Numbered from the stretch's first letter, positions 9,480 through 19,020 are shown. The stretch: 64,000 bases of DNA from Ruminococcus sp. (GCA_017529875.1 JAFXNC010000038.1:33235-97234), one strand, 5' to 3'. Numbers and translations are program-made. The notes: a model not told the origin generated them from the letters alone.

Positions 9480-9508
9480 TTACAAAGCCCACCGTTTTGT
9501 GCTATCAT
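9480..9508 (+). promoter_or_regulatory. Sigma-A promoter for the amino-acid-binding lipoprotein
   Basis: TTACAA (9480-9485), 17-bp spacer, TATCAT (9503-9508), located 57 bp before the ATG at 9565. Confidence 0.6.
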
Positions 9509-9564
9509 ATCAGTATGCCAAAGCACGGCATCATGAAAGTATACTATACATCTGAAAGGAAGCT

Positions 9565-10533
9565 ATGAAAATGAAAAGTAAGATCCTTGCGGCACTCAGC
9601 GCCTTCTCGCTGACCGCCGCCCTCGCACTCTCGTCCTGCGGATCCTCCGGAAGCTCTTCCGCGACCGATACCGCCAGCTCCGCTGCTGCAAGCTCTGCCG
9701 CAGAGAGCTCCGCTGCTGCAAGCTCTGCCGCAGAGAGCACCGCTGATGCAAGCACTGCCGAAGAAAGCAAGGCAGCAGACGCCAGCACCGCCGACAGCAC
9801 CGCTGAGCCCGCCGCTGACGACTCCTGGGACAAGGTACTTGCCAACGGCAAGCTGATCCTCGGCCTTGACGCCACCTTCAAGCCCATGGGCTACACCGAC
9901 GAGAACGACCAGATCGTAGGATTCGACATCGACTGCGCCAAGGAGGTCTGCACCCGTCTCGGCATCGAGCTGGAGCCCTACGGCGTAAACTGGGAGACCA
10001 AAGAGATCGATCTGGACGCCGGCACTATCGACTGCATCTGGAACGGCCTTTCGGTATCCGACGAGCGCAAGAAGGTAATGCTCATGAGCGACCCCTACAT
10101 GAGCAACCAGATGGTATTCGTAGTCAACAGTGACAGCACCATCAACTCCCTGGCAGACCTGGACGGCAAGACCGTTGCAGTACAGAACGGGTCCACCGCT
10201 CAGGAGATCCTGGCTGCCTCCGACGTAGGCAAGACCGTTACCGCCACCGAGCTGGCCACCAACGTTGAAGCCCTCAACCAGCTGGAGCTCAACCTCTGCG
10301 ACGCTGTATTCCTTGATTCCGTAGTAGCCGAGTACGAGATCACCACCTCCGGCAAGGCTTTCAGAGTACTTGAAGAAGGCCTCGAGCCCGAGGAGTACGC
10401 TATCGGCTTCCGCCTGGGCGACCAGAGCCTCTGCGACAAGGTCTACGGCACCCTCAAGGAGATGAAGGCCGACGGCAAGCTGGGCGAGATCTCCACCAAG
10501 TGGTTCGGCAAGGACATCACTACCGTACAGTAA
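9565..10533 (+). CDS. Family 3 amino-acid-binding lipoprotein (ABC transporter)
   Basis: The 322-aa precursor has a lipoprotein signal ending in S-S-C-G, a low-complexity Ser/Ala/Thr linker of about 60 residues, and a family 3 solute-binding domain. That domain contains F-D-I-D-C-A-K-E-V and C-I-W-N-G-L-S-V-S-D-E-R, near the family consensus for polar amino-acid or cystine binding. No permease or ATPase gene is adjacent, so it must use a transporter encoded elsewhere or act as a sensor subunit. Flanked by its own promoter and a strong terminator, it is monocistronic. Confidence 0.88.
   Translation: MKMKSKILAALSAFSLTAALALSSCGSSGSSSATDTASSAAASSAAESSAAASSAAESTADASTAEESKAADASTADSTAEPAADDSWDKVLANGKLILGLDATFKPMGYTDENDQIVGFDIDCAKEVCTRLGIELEPYGVNWETKEIDLDAGTIDCIWNGLSVSDERKKVMLMSDPYMSNQMVFVVNSDSTINSLADLDGKTVAVQNGSTAQEILAASDVGKTVTATELATNVEALNQLELNLCDAVFLDSVVAEYEITTSGKAFRVLEEGLEPEEYAIGFRLGDQSLCDKVYGTLKEMKADGKLGEISTKWFGKDITTVQ
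9676..9765 (+). repeat. Three 30-bp tandem repeats in the lipoprotein linker
   Basis: Units at 9676-9705 and 9706-9735 are identical; 9736-9765 is a degenerate third copy. Each unit encodes ten Ser/Ala/Glu-type residues. Copy number may vary by slippage, changing linker length. Confidence 0.9.
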
Positions 10534-10552
10534 TTTTCAGAACATAAGAAAA

Positions 10553-10585
10553 ACGGTATACCCCGCGGGGTATACCGTCTTTTTT
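10553..10585. terminator. Bidirectional intrinsic terminator
   Basis: A 26-bp perfect palindrome (10553-10578) is followed by six T residues on plus and preceded by five A residues, serving both the lipoprotein gene and the convergent HD-GYP gene. Confidence 0.93.
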
Positions 10586-10589
10586 GTCT

Positions 10590-12047
10590 TTACATAAGGT
10601 ACATGGACGTTGCCATGAGTATGCTGCCAACGTTGCTTTGCAGCATACCGGTGAGCTCGGCGTGGCGTGCCATGAGATAGGCTCCGTCCATGCGGGCGGC
10701 GGCTTCTTCCAGCTGCCTTGCGCACTCGGAGAGCTCGTCGGCGCCGATAGTCTTTGAAACGCTCCTGAGGGAGTGGACATGAACACGGTACTTCTCCCAG
10801 TCGCCGGCGTTGAGGCTGGCGGTGAGCATCTCCTCACGCTCCGGGGCGCTGGTGGTGAACTCGTTGAGCATCTCGGTGTAGAAGTTCACGTCGTTCATGC
10901 AGTACTTCATGCCCAGTGCAGTGTTTATGCCGCCTGCGTCCAGCATGGAGAGGAAGGTGAACATCTTCTCGCTGCTGCCTTCTGCAAAGCCCTGGCCTTC
11001 GCCTTCTTCCAGCTCCTCGGGGATGAACTCCCGCATCTTGTAGTCCTTGTCCTCCTCGATCATAGCCAGCATGATGTCCGCATAGACCGGGTCGAACTGG
11101 GTGCCCTTGCCGTTGATGAGCTCGCTTTTGACGAACTCCTGAGCAAATACCGAGTGGTAGCTCCTGCGGGAGGACATGGCGTCATAGGCGTCTGCCACCG
11201 CGATGATACGCGCCTCGGCAGGTATCTCGGTGCCGCTGAGGCCGTCGGGATAGCCGTTGCCGTCGTAACGCTCATGGTGCCACCGGGCGCCTACCGCAAG
11301 CTTGGGCATCTCGGTGATGTTCTTGAGGATATCGTAGCCCGTTACCGGGTGGGTCTTGATGATGTCATACTCCTCCTCGGTGAGCTTGGCAGGCTTGTTG
11401 ATGACCTGATCCGGCACGCCGATCTTGCCCACGTCATGGAGCAGACCCATCATATAGATCTCGTCCTGCTCCTTGGAGGACAAGCCCGCTCTCTTGGCGA
11501 TCTCCCGGCTGTACTCCGCCACGCGGGAGGAATGACCGTTGGTGTACTTGTCCTTGGCGTCAATAGTGCCCGCAAGGGTCTGTACCACCTGCAAGGACAG
11601 CCGCTCGTTGCGCTCATGCTCCTTGAAGGCCTCGTTGGTCTTGGCTCTCACCTCGGCTTTAAGATCGGTCTGGAGCCTGATGAGCTCAATGGTGTTGCGC
11701 ACTCTCAGCAGCAGCACGCTTGCCACGAAGGGCTTCACCACGAAGTCCATAGCTCCCGCCGCCAGCGCCTTGGTCTCGGTGTCGGCGTCATCGTCGGCAG
11801 TGAGGAAGATGACAGGGGTGTTGCGTCCGTTCTTGAAGTACTGCATCCTCTGCATGGTCTCGAAGCCGTCTATGCCGGTCATGTGGATATCCAGAAGGAT
11901 CAGATCCGGCTTGTTGTGCTCGATATAGGCAAGCAGGTCCTCGCCGGAGGTAAAGCCCTCAAAGCCGAAGCCGTTGCCGGTGAGTATCCTTTCCGCAAGT
12001 CTCAGGTTCTGCTTGTCGTCATCGGCGACAGCGATATTGTATCCCAT
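10590..12047 (-). CDS. REC-HD-GYP-Hpt response regulator (c-di-GMP phosphodiesterase type)
   Basis: This 485-aa protein has three modules. A receiver domain carries acidic residues 9-11, acceptor D53 and K105. The HD-GYP domain has H204-D205, H257-H258 and G265-Y-P267. The C-terminal Hpt-like domain has a candidate phospho-His H425 in H-S-L-R-S. HD-GYP enzymes hydrolyse c-di-GMP; the Hpt is an unusual C-terminal addition that could return phosphoryl groups to the hybrid kinase relay upstream. It is the last gene of a four-gene minus-strand operon. Confidence 0.88.
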   Translation of the reverse strand: MGYNIAVADDDKQNLRLAERILTGNGFGFEGFTSGEDLLAYIEHNKPDLILLDIHMTGIDGFETMQRMQYFKNGRNTPVIFLTADDDADTETKALAAGAMDFVVKPFVASVLLLRVRNTIELIRLQTDLKAEVRAKTNEAFKEHERNERLSLQVVQTLAGTIDAKDKYTNGHSSRVAEYSREIAKRAGLSSKEQDEIYMMGLLHDVGKIGVPDQVINKPAKLTEEEYDIIKTHPVTGYDILKNITEMPKLAVGARWHHERYDGNGYPDGLSGTEIPAEARIIAVADAYDAMSSRRSYHSVFAQEFVKSELINGKGTQFDPVYADIMLAMIEEDKDYKMREFIPEELEEGEGQGFAEGSSEKMFTFLSMLDAGGINTALGMKYCMNDVNFYTEMLNEFTTSAPEREEMLTASLNAGDWEKYRVHVHSLRSVSKTIGADELSECARQLEEAAARMDGAYLMARHAELTGMLQSNVGSILMATSMYLM

Positions 12048-12059
12048 AGTGTTACCCCC

Positions 12060-12416
12060 CTATACTCCCGCCTTCTGTAAAGCGCCTATTACCTGGGGCG
12101 CCTGAAGCGGTTTATTTATACAGCCCAGAGCCCCCAGCTCTGCGGCCTTTCTCCTGACCTCGTCGTCAAGGGTGCCGGTCATCATAAAGACAGGCATCGA
12201 AGGGCAGGCTCTCTTGATGTCCGCAAGGGTCTCAAAGCCGTTCTTCCCGGGCATCTCCACGTCGATAAAGGCCATCTGCGGGTTTTCCCCGGCGGCTATG
12301 GCAGCACCGTCGCTGCCGTTGGCGGCGGTCACAGCCTCATGCCCCTGCTTTTTCAGCAAAAAGCCCGCCATTTTCAGAATCATAGCGTCGTCGTCTATTA
12401 CAAGTATCCTGCTCAT
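12060..12416 (-). CDS. Single-domain response regulator
   Basis: The 118-aa CheY-like receiver has D8-D10, phospho-acceptor D52 and K102. No output domain is present, so it likely acts as a phosphate shuttle or sink. Its ATG overlaps the stop of the hybrid kinase (ATGA), implying translational coupling and a matched partner. Confidence 0.93.
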   Translation of the reverse strand: MSRILVIDDDAMILKMAGFLLKKQGHEAVTAANGSDGAAIAAGENPQMAFIDVEMPGKNGFETLADIKRACPSMPVFMMTGTLDDEVRRKAAELGALGCINKPLQAPQVIGALQKAGV

Positions 12417-15400
12417 TTATCAATCACCTCTCTGATATTGCCGAGCAGCTCCCGGAATTCCTCCATGAGCTTTTCGTGCCTGTTTACGATGTATTCTTTG
12501 TCACCGCGCTTGGCGGCAAATTCCATTTCCCTGGCGTGATCCGAAAGCAGCACCGCGCCTATGGTAAGGGAGCTGCTCTTTAAGCTGTGCGCCATTATGC
12601 CGTAATCCTTGATGTTGTCCTCGGCAAGAGCCTTCTCCATTTCCTCTGAGCGCTCCGATTCGAGGTAGGCTCCCAGGGTCTCAAAGAAGAACTCTTTCGA
12701 GCCCATGCAGTACTCCGAGGCGGTCATCATATTCAGCTGGGGCAGCTTTTCGTGGAGCATTTCCAGATCGCTCATGGTGAAGCTGTCGCTGTCCCCGGGC
12801 TCAGGCTCGGGCTCGGGCTGCTGCTTTTTGGGCTTGCCCTCGGTGTAGCTGACCAGCTCCGGCGGCAGGAAGCGTTCAAGCCGCTTTTCCAGCGCCGCAG
12901 TCTCGATAGGCTTGGTGAGGTAATCGTCGAAGCCCGCTTCGAGATACATCTCCCTGGCGCCCACGATAGCGTTGGCGGTCAGGGCGATGACGGCGGTGCC
13001 CTCGGTGCTTATGTTCTGCTCCCGCAGCTGCTTCATGACTTCAAGGCCGTCCATCACCGGCATCATGTGGTCGAGGAAGACTATGTCATAGTGCTTCACA
13101 GCCATCTTGCACAGCGCCTCGGAGCCCGAAGCCGCCGTATCCGGGATGATGCCGTTTATCTTCACGAGGCCCGCAGCTACCCGCAGGTTCATGTCGTTGT
13201 CGTCCACCACAAGCACCTTTGCCTCCGGCGCCCAGAGGCGTTTCTTGTTCTCGCCGCTCTCGGCTGCGTGCCTGTGCTCGCCGAGGTCGCCCATGGGAAG
13301 GGAATTAGCCACCTCCTGCTCCAGCCGGAAAGAGAACTGCGACCCCTTGCCGTACTCGCTTGCCACCTCCAGCTTGCTGTTCATCATTTCCAGCAGCTTG
13401 GTGACTATCGAGATGCCCAGACCGGTGCCCTCGATATTGCGGTTGCGCTTTTCGTCGAGGCGCTTGAATGACTCGAACAGCCCTCCAATATCCTCCTCGC
13501 GGATGCCTATGCCGGTGTCTGCCACCTCGACGAACATTATCATCCTCTTGCCGTCGTCGGACTGGGATTCTTTCTTCACCGTCAGGGTGACAGTACCCCG
13601 GTCGGTGTACTTCACGGCGTTGGTCAGCAGGTTGGAGATCACCTGCGTTATCCGCACGTCGTCCCCCACAAGAGCTGTGGGCAGCTCCGGGTCGGCGTGG
13701 ACCACAAGCTCCAGCCCCTTGCCCTCGGCACGCTGCTGCACTGCGGTGACAAGCTCGCTTATCATCACGGCGGTGTCGTACTCGGCGGGGACTATCTCCA
13801 TTTTGCCGTCCTCGATCTTGGAGAAGTCAAGTATGCTGTTTATCAGCGACAGCAGCGTTCTGCCTGCGCTGCGTATGCCTGCGGAGTATTCGGTGATGGA
13901 CTCGTCCTCGCTCTCCCGCAGTATCATCTCATTGAGACCCAGCACCGCGTTGATAGGCGTTCTGATCTCATGGGACATCTGTGCTAAGAATGTACTCTTG
14001 GCCCTGTCTGCGGCGATAGCGGCATCCGCCGACTCCTTGAGGGAGCGGTTTGCCTCCTCCTGCAGGCCGATAAGGTTCGACATTATCTTGTACACCAGCA
14101 CGGTGCAGAAGAACAGCACGATTATCAGTATCACGCCGTACACGACAGCGTCGCCGTAGATAGTCCAGATGCTCTGCACCACATAGACCGTGAAGCCGGT
14201 TTTACTTTCTTTAACGGCGATGACGGTCTTCAACTTCTCGTCGTAGTCCCTGATAAAGCTTATATCGTCCTTGTCGGCGTTGACCTTGCTGTAAAACGAC
14301 AGTTCAAGGATATTGGTGGAACCGTTCTCGGACATCTGATAGCTGCCGTAGGGGTGGTTGATTATCTCGCCGGAGGCGTCTGCCAGGAAGGCATAGCCGT
14401 CGTCCGAATAGCTCGAACCCAGTATGTCTATGAGCTTATCCATATAGAAGTCTATACCGAAGATGCCCAGGAATTCCCCGTTGTCGCTGCGGCAGACCTT
14501 CTCTGAGAGGGTGATGCAGTAGAGCCCGGTCTGTTCGTCGTAGTAGGGAGCCGAGATGCTCCACCCCTCCTCAGAGTTGAGGGTGCTCCTGTACCAGGCG
14601 CGTTCCTCTACCCGCCAGCTGGAATCGGGTAACCAGCCGTTGTTCATGTATACGCTGGGGTCAAGCTCCGGATTAGCCAGGTAGGTCACCGATATCTCGG
14701 GGTACTGCTTGGTTATCCTGTCAAGGAAGCTCACAGTCTCCTCGTAGGAGGCCAGCATATCCGGGTTGGTGGAGACCAGCGACGAGAACATATCCAGCAC
14801 GCTTTTCTGAGTGTTGACCCATTCAAGGAGCTGATACTCGTAGCTGTCCACCTCCTGCTGCATCTTGTTCTTGCCCCAGCGGTAGGTGTAGGAGACGTTG
14901 ATATATACGCTTATGCCCATTACCAGCATCAGCGCCGCCAAGATCACCGTCCGGAAGTGGCGGCTCATCCTTATGGTGCGGGTGCGCTCCTTTTTGCTCT
15001 CCTTCTCGGAGCGGACTATGCTGGAATAGGAGATTATCTTGTTTATCCTCTCGGAGAGGGTATGTCCCGCCTCGTTGATGCGGGCAAGGACGGTGCTCTG
15101 GTCGGCGTCGTCGGCGTTTTCCCTGGAAGAACCGGATATGATCTTTCTGAGCGGCTCCTGGAGCTCGCCGGTTATCTGCGCCAAGAATTCCTCCTTGTAG
15201 GCGAGGGCCTCCTCGGCGCGGCGGGCAGTGCGCACGCTCATTATATACATGACGACTATCACCGCGAACACCATAAGGGATATGCTTATCATGGCAAGCA
15301 TCTGCAAATAGGAGGTGCGGTAAAGCGTCCAGTTGTTCTCGCTGACTATAAGATACCAGCCGAAGCCAGAGCGGGTGGCAAATAGGTTGTTGCCGCCGGT

Positions 15401-16126
15401 GGAGGCGGTGGCCACGCCCTCAGAGGTCTTGGCAAGGGAGAATATGGCGGTGTACTCCGGCATCTCGGAGGCAAGGCTCTTGCCCACCAGCTCCTCGTCG
15501 CTGCATCCGGCTATGATGCCTTCCTCGGTGACGATGACGGCGCCGCTGCCCTCGCTGCTGCTCATGCTGCTGATGTGCTGCTGGATGTTCTCCATGGTGT
15601 AGTCAAGGGCTACCACCGTTTCTCCGTCGGAGAGCAGCACGCTCACGGAATAGCAGATGTTCCCGGAATAGGCGTCCACATAGGGGTCGGTGACATAGGG
15701 CTCGCCCTTCGCCCTGACAGCGCCGGTGTACCAGCTGCGCTCGTTGACCTTGTAATCCGCGGGGGCGTTGAAGTCGGGTATGATATACCAGCCTTTGCCT
15801 GCCACATAGGCGTTGAAGCACACCCCGTCGGTGGAGCTCAGCAGCTCGGCCTTTTTGGCGTGGATATAGTCGGAGAGGGCTTTGCGTTCTTTATCGCCGG
15901 CGTCGAATATCGCTGAGACCTCCACGGCGCAGCGCAGGGCTGTGGTCTTGGCTTCGCCGATAGTTTCCTCCAGCTCTCCGCAGACGGCGGCAAGCTTGTT
16001 TGAGCCTGACTGCTTGGTCTGCTGGGAGGTCACTCTGAACACCAGCATTATCTCCGTAACGATAGCCGCAATGAGCAGGGCCCCTATAATGGCAAGCTTA
16101 AAGCCGGTTCTTCTGTTACCCTTCAC
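12413..16126 (-). CDS. Hybrid histidine kinase with two Cache sensors and a pseudo-DHp segment
   Basis: This 1237-aa protein has, in order: TM (~10-31), extracytoplasmic Cache-like domain (~35-275), TM (~280-300), a HisKA-like segment (~305-375) with Gly320 at the His position, TM (~393-413), a second Cache-like domain (~420-655), TM (~662-682), true HisKA with H719, an ATPase (N836, D-T-G-I-G-I, G-T-G-L-G-I), a receiver with D1019, and an Hpt with H1180. It thus carries a full His-Asp-His relay. Start is GTG at 16126 with AAAGGAGTG upstream; the nearby ATG is out of frame and stops at once. It looks like two receptors fused end to end. Confidence 0.9.
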   Translation of the reverse strand: MKGNRRTGFKLAIIGALLIAAIVTEIMLVFRVTSQQTKQSGSNKLAAVCGELEETIGEAKTTALRCAVEVSAIFDAGDKERKALSDYIHAKKAELLSSTDGVCFNAYVAGKGWYIIPDFNAPADYKVNERSWYTGAVRAKGEPYVTDPYVDAYSGNICYSVSVLLSDGETVVALDYTMENIQQHISSMSSSEGSGAVIVTEEGIIAGCSDEELVGKSLASEMPEYTAIFSLAKTSEGVATASTGGNNLFATRSGFGWYLIVSENNWTLYRTSYLQMLAMISISLMVFAVIVVMYIMSVRTARRAEEALAYKEEFLAQITGELQEPLRKIISGSSRENADDADQSTVLARINEAGHTLSERINKIISYSSIVRSEKESKKERTRTIRMSRHFRTVILAALMLVMGISVYINVSYTYRWGKNKMQQEVDSYEYQLLEWVNTQKSVLDMFSSLVSTNPDMLASYEETVSFLDRITKQYPEISVTYLANPELDPSVYMNNGWLPDSSWRVEERAWYRSTLNSEEGWSISAPYYDEQTGLYCITLSEKVCRSDNGEFLGIFGIDFYMDKLIDILGSSYSDDGYAFLADASGEIINHPYGSYQMSENGSTNILELSFYSKVNADKDDISFIRDYDEKLKTVIAVKESKTGFTVYVVQSIWTIYGDAVVYGVILIIVLFFCTVLVYKIMSNLIGLQEEANRSLKESADAAIAADRAKSTFLAQMSHEIRTPINAVLGLNEMILRESEDESITEYSAGIRSAGRTLLSLINSILDFSKIEDGKMEIVPAEYDTAVMISELVTAVQQRAEGKGLELVVHADPELPTALVGDDVRITQVISNLLTNAVKYTDRGTVTLTVKKESQSDDGKRMIMFVEVADTGIGIREEDIGGLFESFKRLDEKRNRNIEGTGLGISIVTKLLEMMNSKLEVASEYGKGSQFSFRLEQEVANSLPMGDLGEHRHAAESGENKKRLWAPEAKVLVVDDNDMNLRVAAGLVKINGIIPDTAASGSEALCKMAVKHYDIVFLDHMMPVMDGLEVMKQLREQNISTEGTAVIALTANAIVGAREMYLEAGFDDYLTKPIETAALEKRLERFLPPELVSYTEGKPKKQQPEPEPEPGDSDSFTMSDLEMLHEKLPQLNMMTASEYCMGSKEFFFETLGAYLESERSEEMEKALAEDNIKDYGIMAHSLKSSSLTIGAVLLSDHAREMEFAAKRGDKEYIVNRHEKLMEEFRELLGNIREVIDK

Positions 16127-16156
16127 TCATTTTCACTCCTTTGGGGCGGGGGATAG

Positions 16157-18067
16157 TTACATTTTGGCTCCTGCCTTGATACGCTCCTCACGGGCGCGGC
16201 GATGCTCTGCCTTGACGGTGTACATTTTCTCGTCGGCAAGGCGGATCAGGTCTTCAAAGCTGGGTATTATGCCGTTTGGCGAGCGGTAGATGCCGATGCT
16301 CGCCGCGATGGGGTAGGGCTTGCAGGCGGTGCGGTTCACAGTCCGCAGTCTTGCCTCCAGCTCCTGTGCAAGCTCATCCACCGGGGTTGAGGTGGACACG
16401 AAGGCCGCCATTTCGTCGCCGCCCATCCTGATGCACACCGAATTTTCGGGGCAGGAGCTGCGCAGAGCCTCGGCGGTGGCCTTGATAGCGAAATCGCCCT
16501 CGTTGTGTCCGAAGTTGTCGTTGATGTATTTGAGACCGTCCAGATCCGCCATGATGACGGTCATGGGCTTGCCCTGCTCACGGAGCGCGGCGGCAAGCTT
16601 TTCATAGGAGCTCATGCTGCCTCCCCTGGTATAGAGCCCGGTGAGCTGGTCGAACTGGGAGAGCTCCTGCACCCTCTCGGTGATGAACTGCTGGTACCTG
16701 ATATTCCGGTAGCCGCCTATGCAGTTGTTGAGAGCGTTGACCACCTGGGGGATGCGCTCGTAGTTTTCCATCTCGTAGTTCTGATAGGTGAAGGTCGTAT
16801 ACCCCAACGGCACGTCAAGGAAGTTGAGCGCCGTCACGATCACCGGATAGCCGCTGTCGAGGGCGACTTCAAATCCGGGCATGAGGCCCTTGGTGGGGAA
16901 ATCGTGGGGCGTGAAGGGGGAAGGCGCGTCGGAGTTGTAGAAGACGCATATCTTCTCACCGAAGCCCTTGTCGCAGTCCTTCTCAAGGGGATTTATTCGG
17001 TTGTCTGTGACCTCACGGCGGAGCATACACCGCATATTGTAGATGAGATTGGAGTGCAGCTCGTTGGCGGCCTCTTTAAGGCTGCCTGCCGAGAGTATGC
17101 GCACGCCTATCTCGTTGAGGGCCTTTTCCTCCTCCTTGTAGCGGTAGAATCTGCCGTTCAGGTCAGTCAGGTGCTTGGCAGGGTTGATTATGCCGCCCCC
17201 CTGACAGCCGCAGCTCTCGGAGATGATGAGCCTTGACTTGATCTTATAGTGAGCCTCTCTGAGCAGTCCCTCACGTCCCAGGGTGAGCAGACCTGCGATC
17301 TGGCTCATGATATCCCCGAAGCAGCAAAGGCTGGAGGTTATCCGGGGGCTTGAAAAGTTTATATCCAGTATGCCGTCGAAGCCGGTCACGATGACCTCCT
17401 CCGGTACTCTGACGCCGGCGTTGGTGAGCACGCTGCACACGGTTATGGCCATGGTGTCGTTGGCGCAGACTATGGCCTCGGGCAGCTCGCCCCGCTCCAA
17501 CAGCTTTTCGGTGGCGGCGGCGGTAGGCCCCTGCCAGAAATCGCCGTAGCTGAGCATGGTGTTGCGGTCAAAGCGTATGCCGTTCTCCCTGAGCACCCGC
17601 TCGAACACATCAATACGGGTCTCGGAGAAGTCGTTGCCCTGAACGCCCGCCATGAAGTGGAGCTTCCTGACTCCGTGATGCTCCACGACGTGTCTTACCA
17701 CGTCCTCGAAGCCGGACTCGTAGTCAAAGCCCACGTTTATCACATCGTCGTAATTGCCCCCGATAGCGATGACAGGCACCTCAAAGAGCTGAGCCTTCTC
17801 GATGAGCTTGGCGATGAGAGCCTTGTTCTTTATCATCTCGTCGGCGATCATCAGCACGTCTATGGAGCGCATATCAATGAGCTCAAAGACCGACGCCTCG
17901 CCTTTTTCGCTGGGGGTGTCCCAGTAGAGGTCGGAGCAGGTGTGGAACACTATCAGCCTGTATCCCTTGGGCACGATATTCTTGTTGAGCTCAGTCACGA
18001 TCTCATGGACGGCGTCGTCGAAGATCCTTGAGATACAGAGCGCGGCTATTTTATACTTACCGATCAC
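16157..18067 (-). CDS. Periplasmic-binding-like (LacI-type) domain fused to GGDEF
   Basis: The 636-aa protein begins with a PBP1/LacI-type ligand domain (~1-280) but has no helix-turn-helix and no signal peptide, so it should sense a cytosolic ligand. A middle region of about 180 residues is followed by a GGDEF domain with signature G-G-D-E-M (final Phe replaced by Met). Diguanylate cyclase activity is plausible because the catalytic G-G-D-E is kept. GTG start at 18067 is preceded by AGGAGG. It is the first gene of the operon with the hybrid kinase 30 nt downstream, placing c-di-GMP synthesis and hydrolysis in one transcript. Confidence 0.88.
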   Translation of the reverse strand: MIGKYKIAALCISRIFDDAVHEIVTELNKNIVPKGYRLIVFHTCSDLYWDTPSEKGEASVFELIDMRSIDVLMIADEMIKNKALIAKLIEKAQLFEVPVIAIGGNYDDVINVGFDYESGFEDVVRHVVEHHGVRKLHFMAGVQGNDFSETRIDVFERVLRENGIRFDRNTMLSYGDFWQGPTAAATEKLLERGELPEAIVCANDTMAITVCSVLTNAGVRVPEEVIVTGFDGILDINFSSPRITSSLCCFGDIMSQIAGLLTLGREGLLREAHYKIKSRLIISESCGCQGGGIINPAKHLTDLNGRFYRYKEEEKALNEIGVRILSAGSLKEAANELHSNLIYNMRCMLRREVTDNRINPLEKDCDKGFGEKICVFYNSDAPSPFTPHDFPTKGLMPGFEVALDSGYPVIVTALNFLDVPLGYTTFTYQNYEMENYERIPQVVNALNNCIGGYRNIRYQQFITERVQELSQFDQLTGLYTRGGSMSSYEKLAAALREQGKPMTVIMADLDGLKYINDNFGHNEGDFAIKATAEALRSSCPENSVCIRMGGDEMAAFVSTSTPVDELAQELEARLRTVNRTACKPYPIAASIGIYRSPNGIIPSFEDLIRLADEKMYTVKAEHRRAREERIKAGAKM

Positions 18068-18132
18068 AGGCGCGACCTCCTTGCATAAGGGTTTGGAAAC
18101 AATCTTAACATCAACAATTCATATATAGTAAA

Positions 18133-18161
18133 ATTATATCACAGTTCACTCTGATAGTCAA
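18133..18161 (-). promoter_or_regulatory. Promoter of the PBP1-GGDEF / hybrid kinase operon
   Basis: On the minus strand TTGACT (18161-18156), 17-bp spacer, TATAAT (18138-18133). It lies about 65 bp before the GTG start. Confidence 0.8.
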
Positions 18162-18304
18162 GTAAAATTCACAATTCATACAGTTCTTACCAAAAAAAGC
18201 CTCTCAGAGCAGGCGAGGCACCCGGATAACGGTTTTAAGCCCTGCACCGGCTCCCCCTGCCGGGATGATATTGCGACAAATCGTTGCATAGGCGACAAAA
18301 ACTA

Positions 18305-18333
18305 TTGCAAAATCCCTGCGGATATGCTATACT
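18305..18333 (+). promoter_or_regulatory. Promoter of the first TetR gene
   Basis: TTGCAA (18305-18310), 17-bp spacer, TATACT (18328-18333), 45 bp before the ATG. Confidence 0.7.
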
Positions 18334-18378
18334 GTATACATCAGACACCGTTATCATAACGAAAGGGAGAAGATCACC

Positions 18379-18942
18379 ATGCCCGAAAGATCCAACGACC
18401 GCCGTGCGCAGAAGACCAGAAAAGCCCTTACCAACGCCCTTTGCGAGCTTCTCAACGAGAAGGAGCTCCACAGGATAACCGTTCAGGAGGTCTGCGACAA
18501 GGCAGACGTGAACCGCGGCACGCTTTACAGGCACTACCTCGACGTATATGACCTTTACGACAAGATCGAGAAGGAGACCATAGTATCCTTCGGGCTGCTC
18601 ATGCTGGAGCTGGAGGAGCAGCCTGCCAATGAATTCTTCAAGAAGATCATCGGTTACATCTCGGAGAACCGGAGCATTTTCGGGATGGTATTCAGTCCCA
18701 ACACCACGGGTCAGCTGAGGATCAAGCTCAGCGAGATAATCAAGGGAGTGTTCATACAGAAGCAGCTTGAGAAAGAGAAGAACTCCCTCTCCGAGACCGA
18801 GCTGGACTATATGTGTTCCTACCGTGCGCAGGGCTGCATAGCGGTGATCGCGGACTGGGTGACAGGCGGCTTCAAGGAGCCGGAGGCGGTCATCACCGGG
18901 ATCATCTCAAAGCTTGACAAGAACACCGAGAAGATATTCTGA
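18379..18942 (+). CDS. TetR/AcrR family regulator
   Basis: This 187-aa protein has an N-terminal TetR helix-turn-helix (T-V-Q-E-V-C-D-K-A-D-V-N-R-G-T-L-Y-R-H-Y region, ~30-55) and a helical ligand domain with no identifiable ligand signature. Such proteins usually repress adjacent or divergent genes; the divergent neighbour is the c-di-GMP operon, but the gene is followed by a terminator, so the target is not established. Confidence 0.85.
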   Translation: MPERSNDRRAQKTRKALTNALCELLNEKELHRITVQEVCDKADVNRGTLYRHYLDVYDLYDKIEKETIVSFGLLMLELEEQPANEFFKKIIGYISENRSIFGMVFSPNTTGQLRIKLSEIIKGVFIQKQLEKEKNSLSETELDYMCSYRAQGCIAVIADWVTGGFKEPEAVITGIISKLDKNTEKIF

Positions 18943-18950
18943 CAGAACAT

Positions 18951-18984
18951 AAGCGTCCGCACTTTACCGGTACGGACGCTTTTG
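18951..18984 (+). terminator. Hairpin terminator after TetR gene
   Basis: Stem AAGCGTCCG / CGGACGCTT with a 13-base loop and a short T-run, between convergent genes. Confidence 0.75.
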
Positions 18985-19020
18985 TGCGCTGTGTTTCGCA
19001 TCGCCTTTTGCCCCGGGAGC

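Larger units (their letters stand above)
18068..18378. other. Divergent intergenic region
   Basis: This 311-bp gap separates the minus-strand signalling operon from a TetR gene and holds the two promoters listed separately. Near 18268-18300 there are repeated GCGACAAA words upstream of the TetR promoter that could be an operator; no further structure was recognised. Confidence 0.6.
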
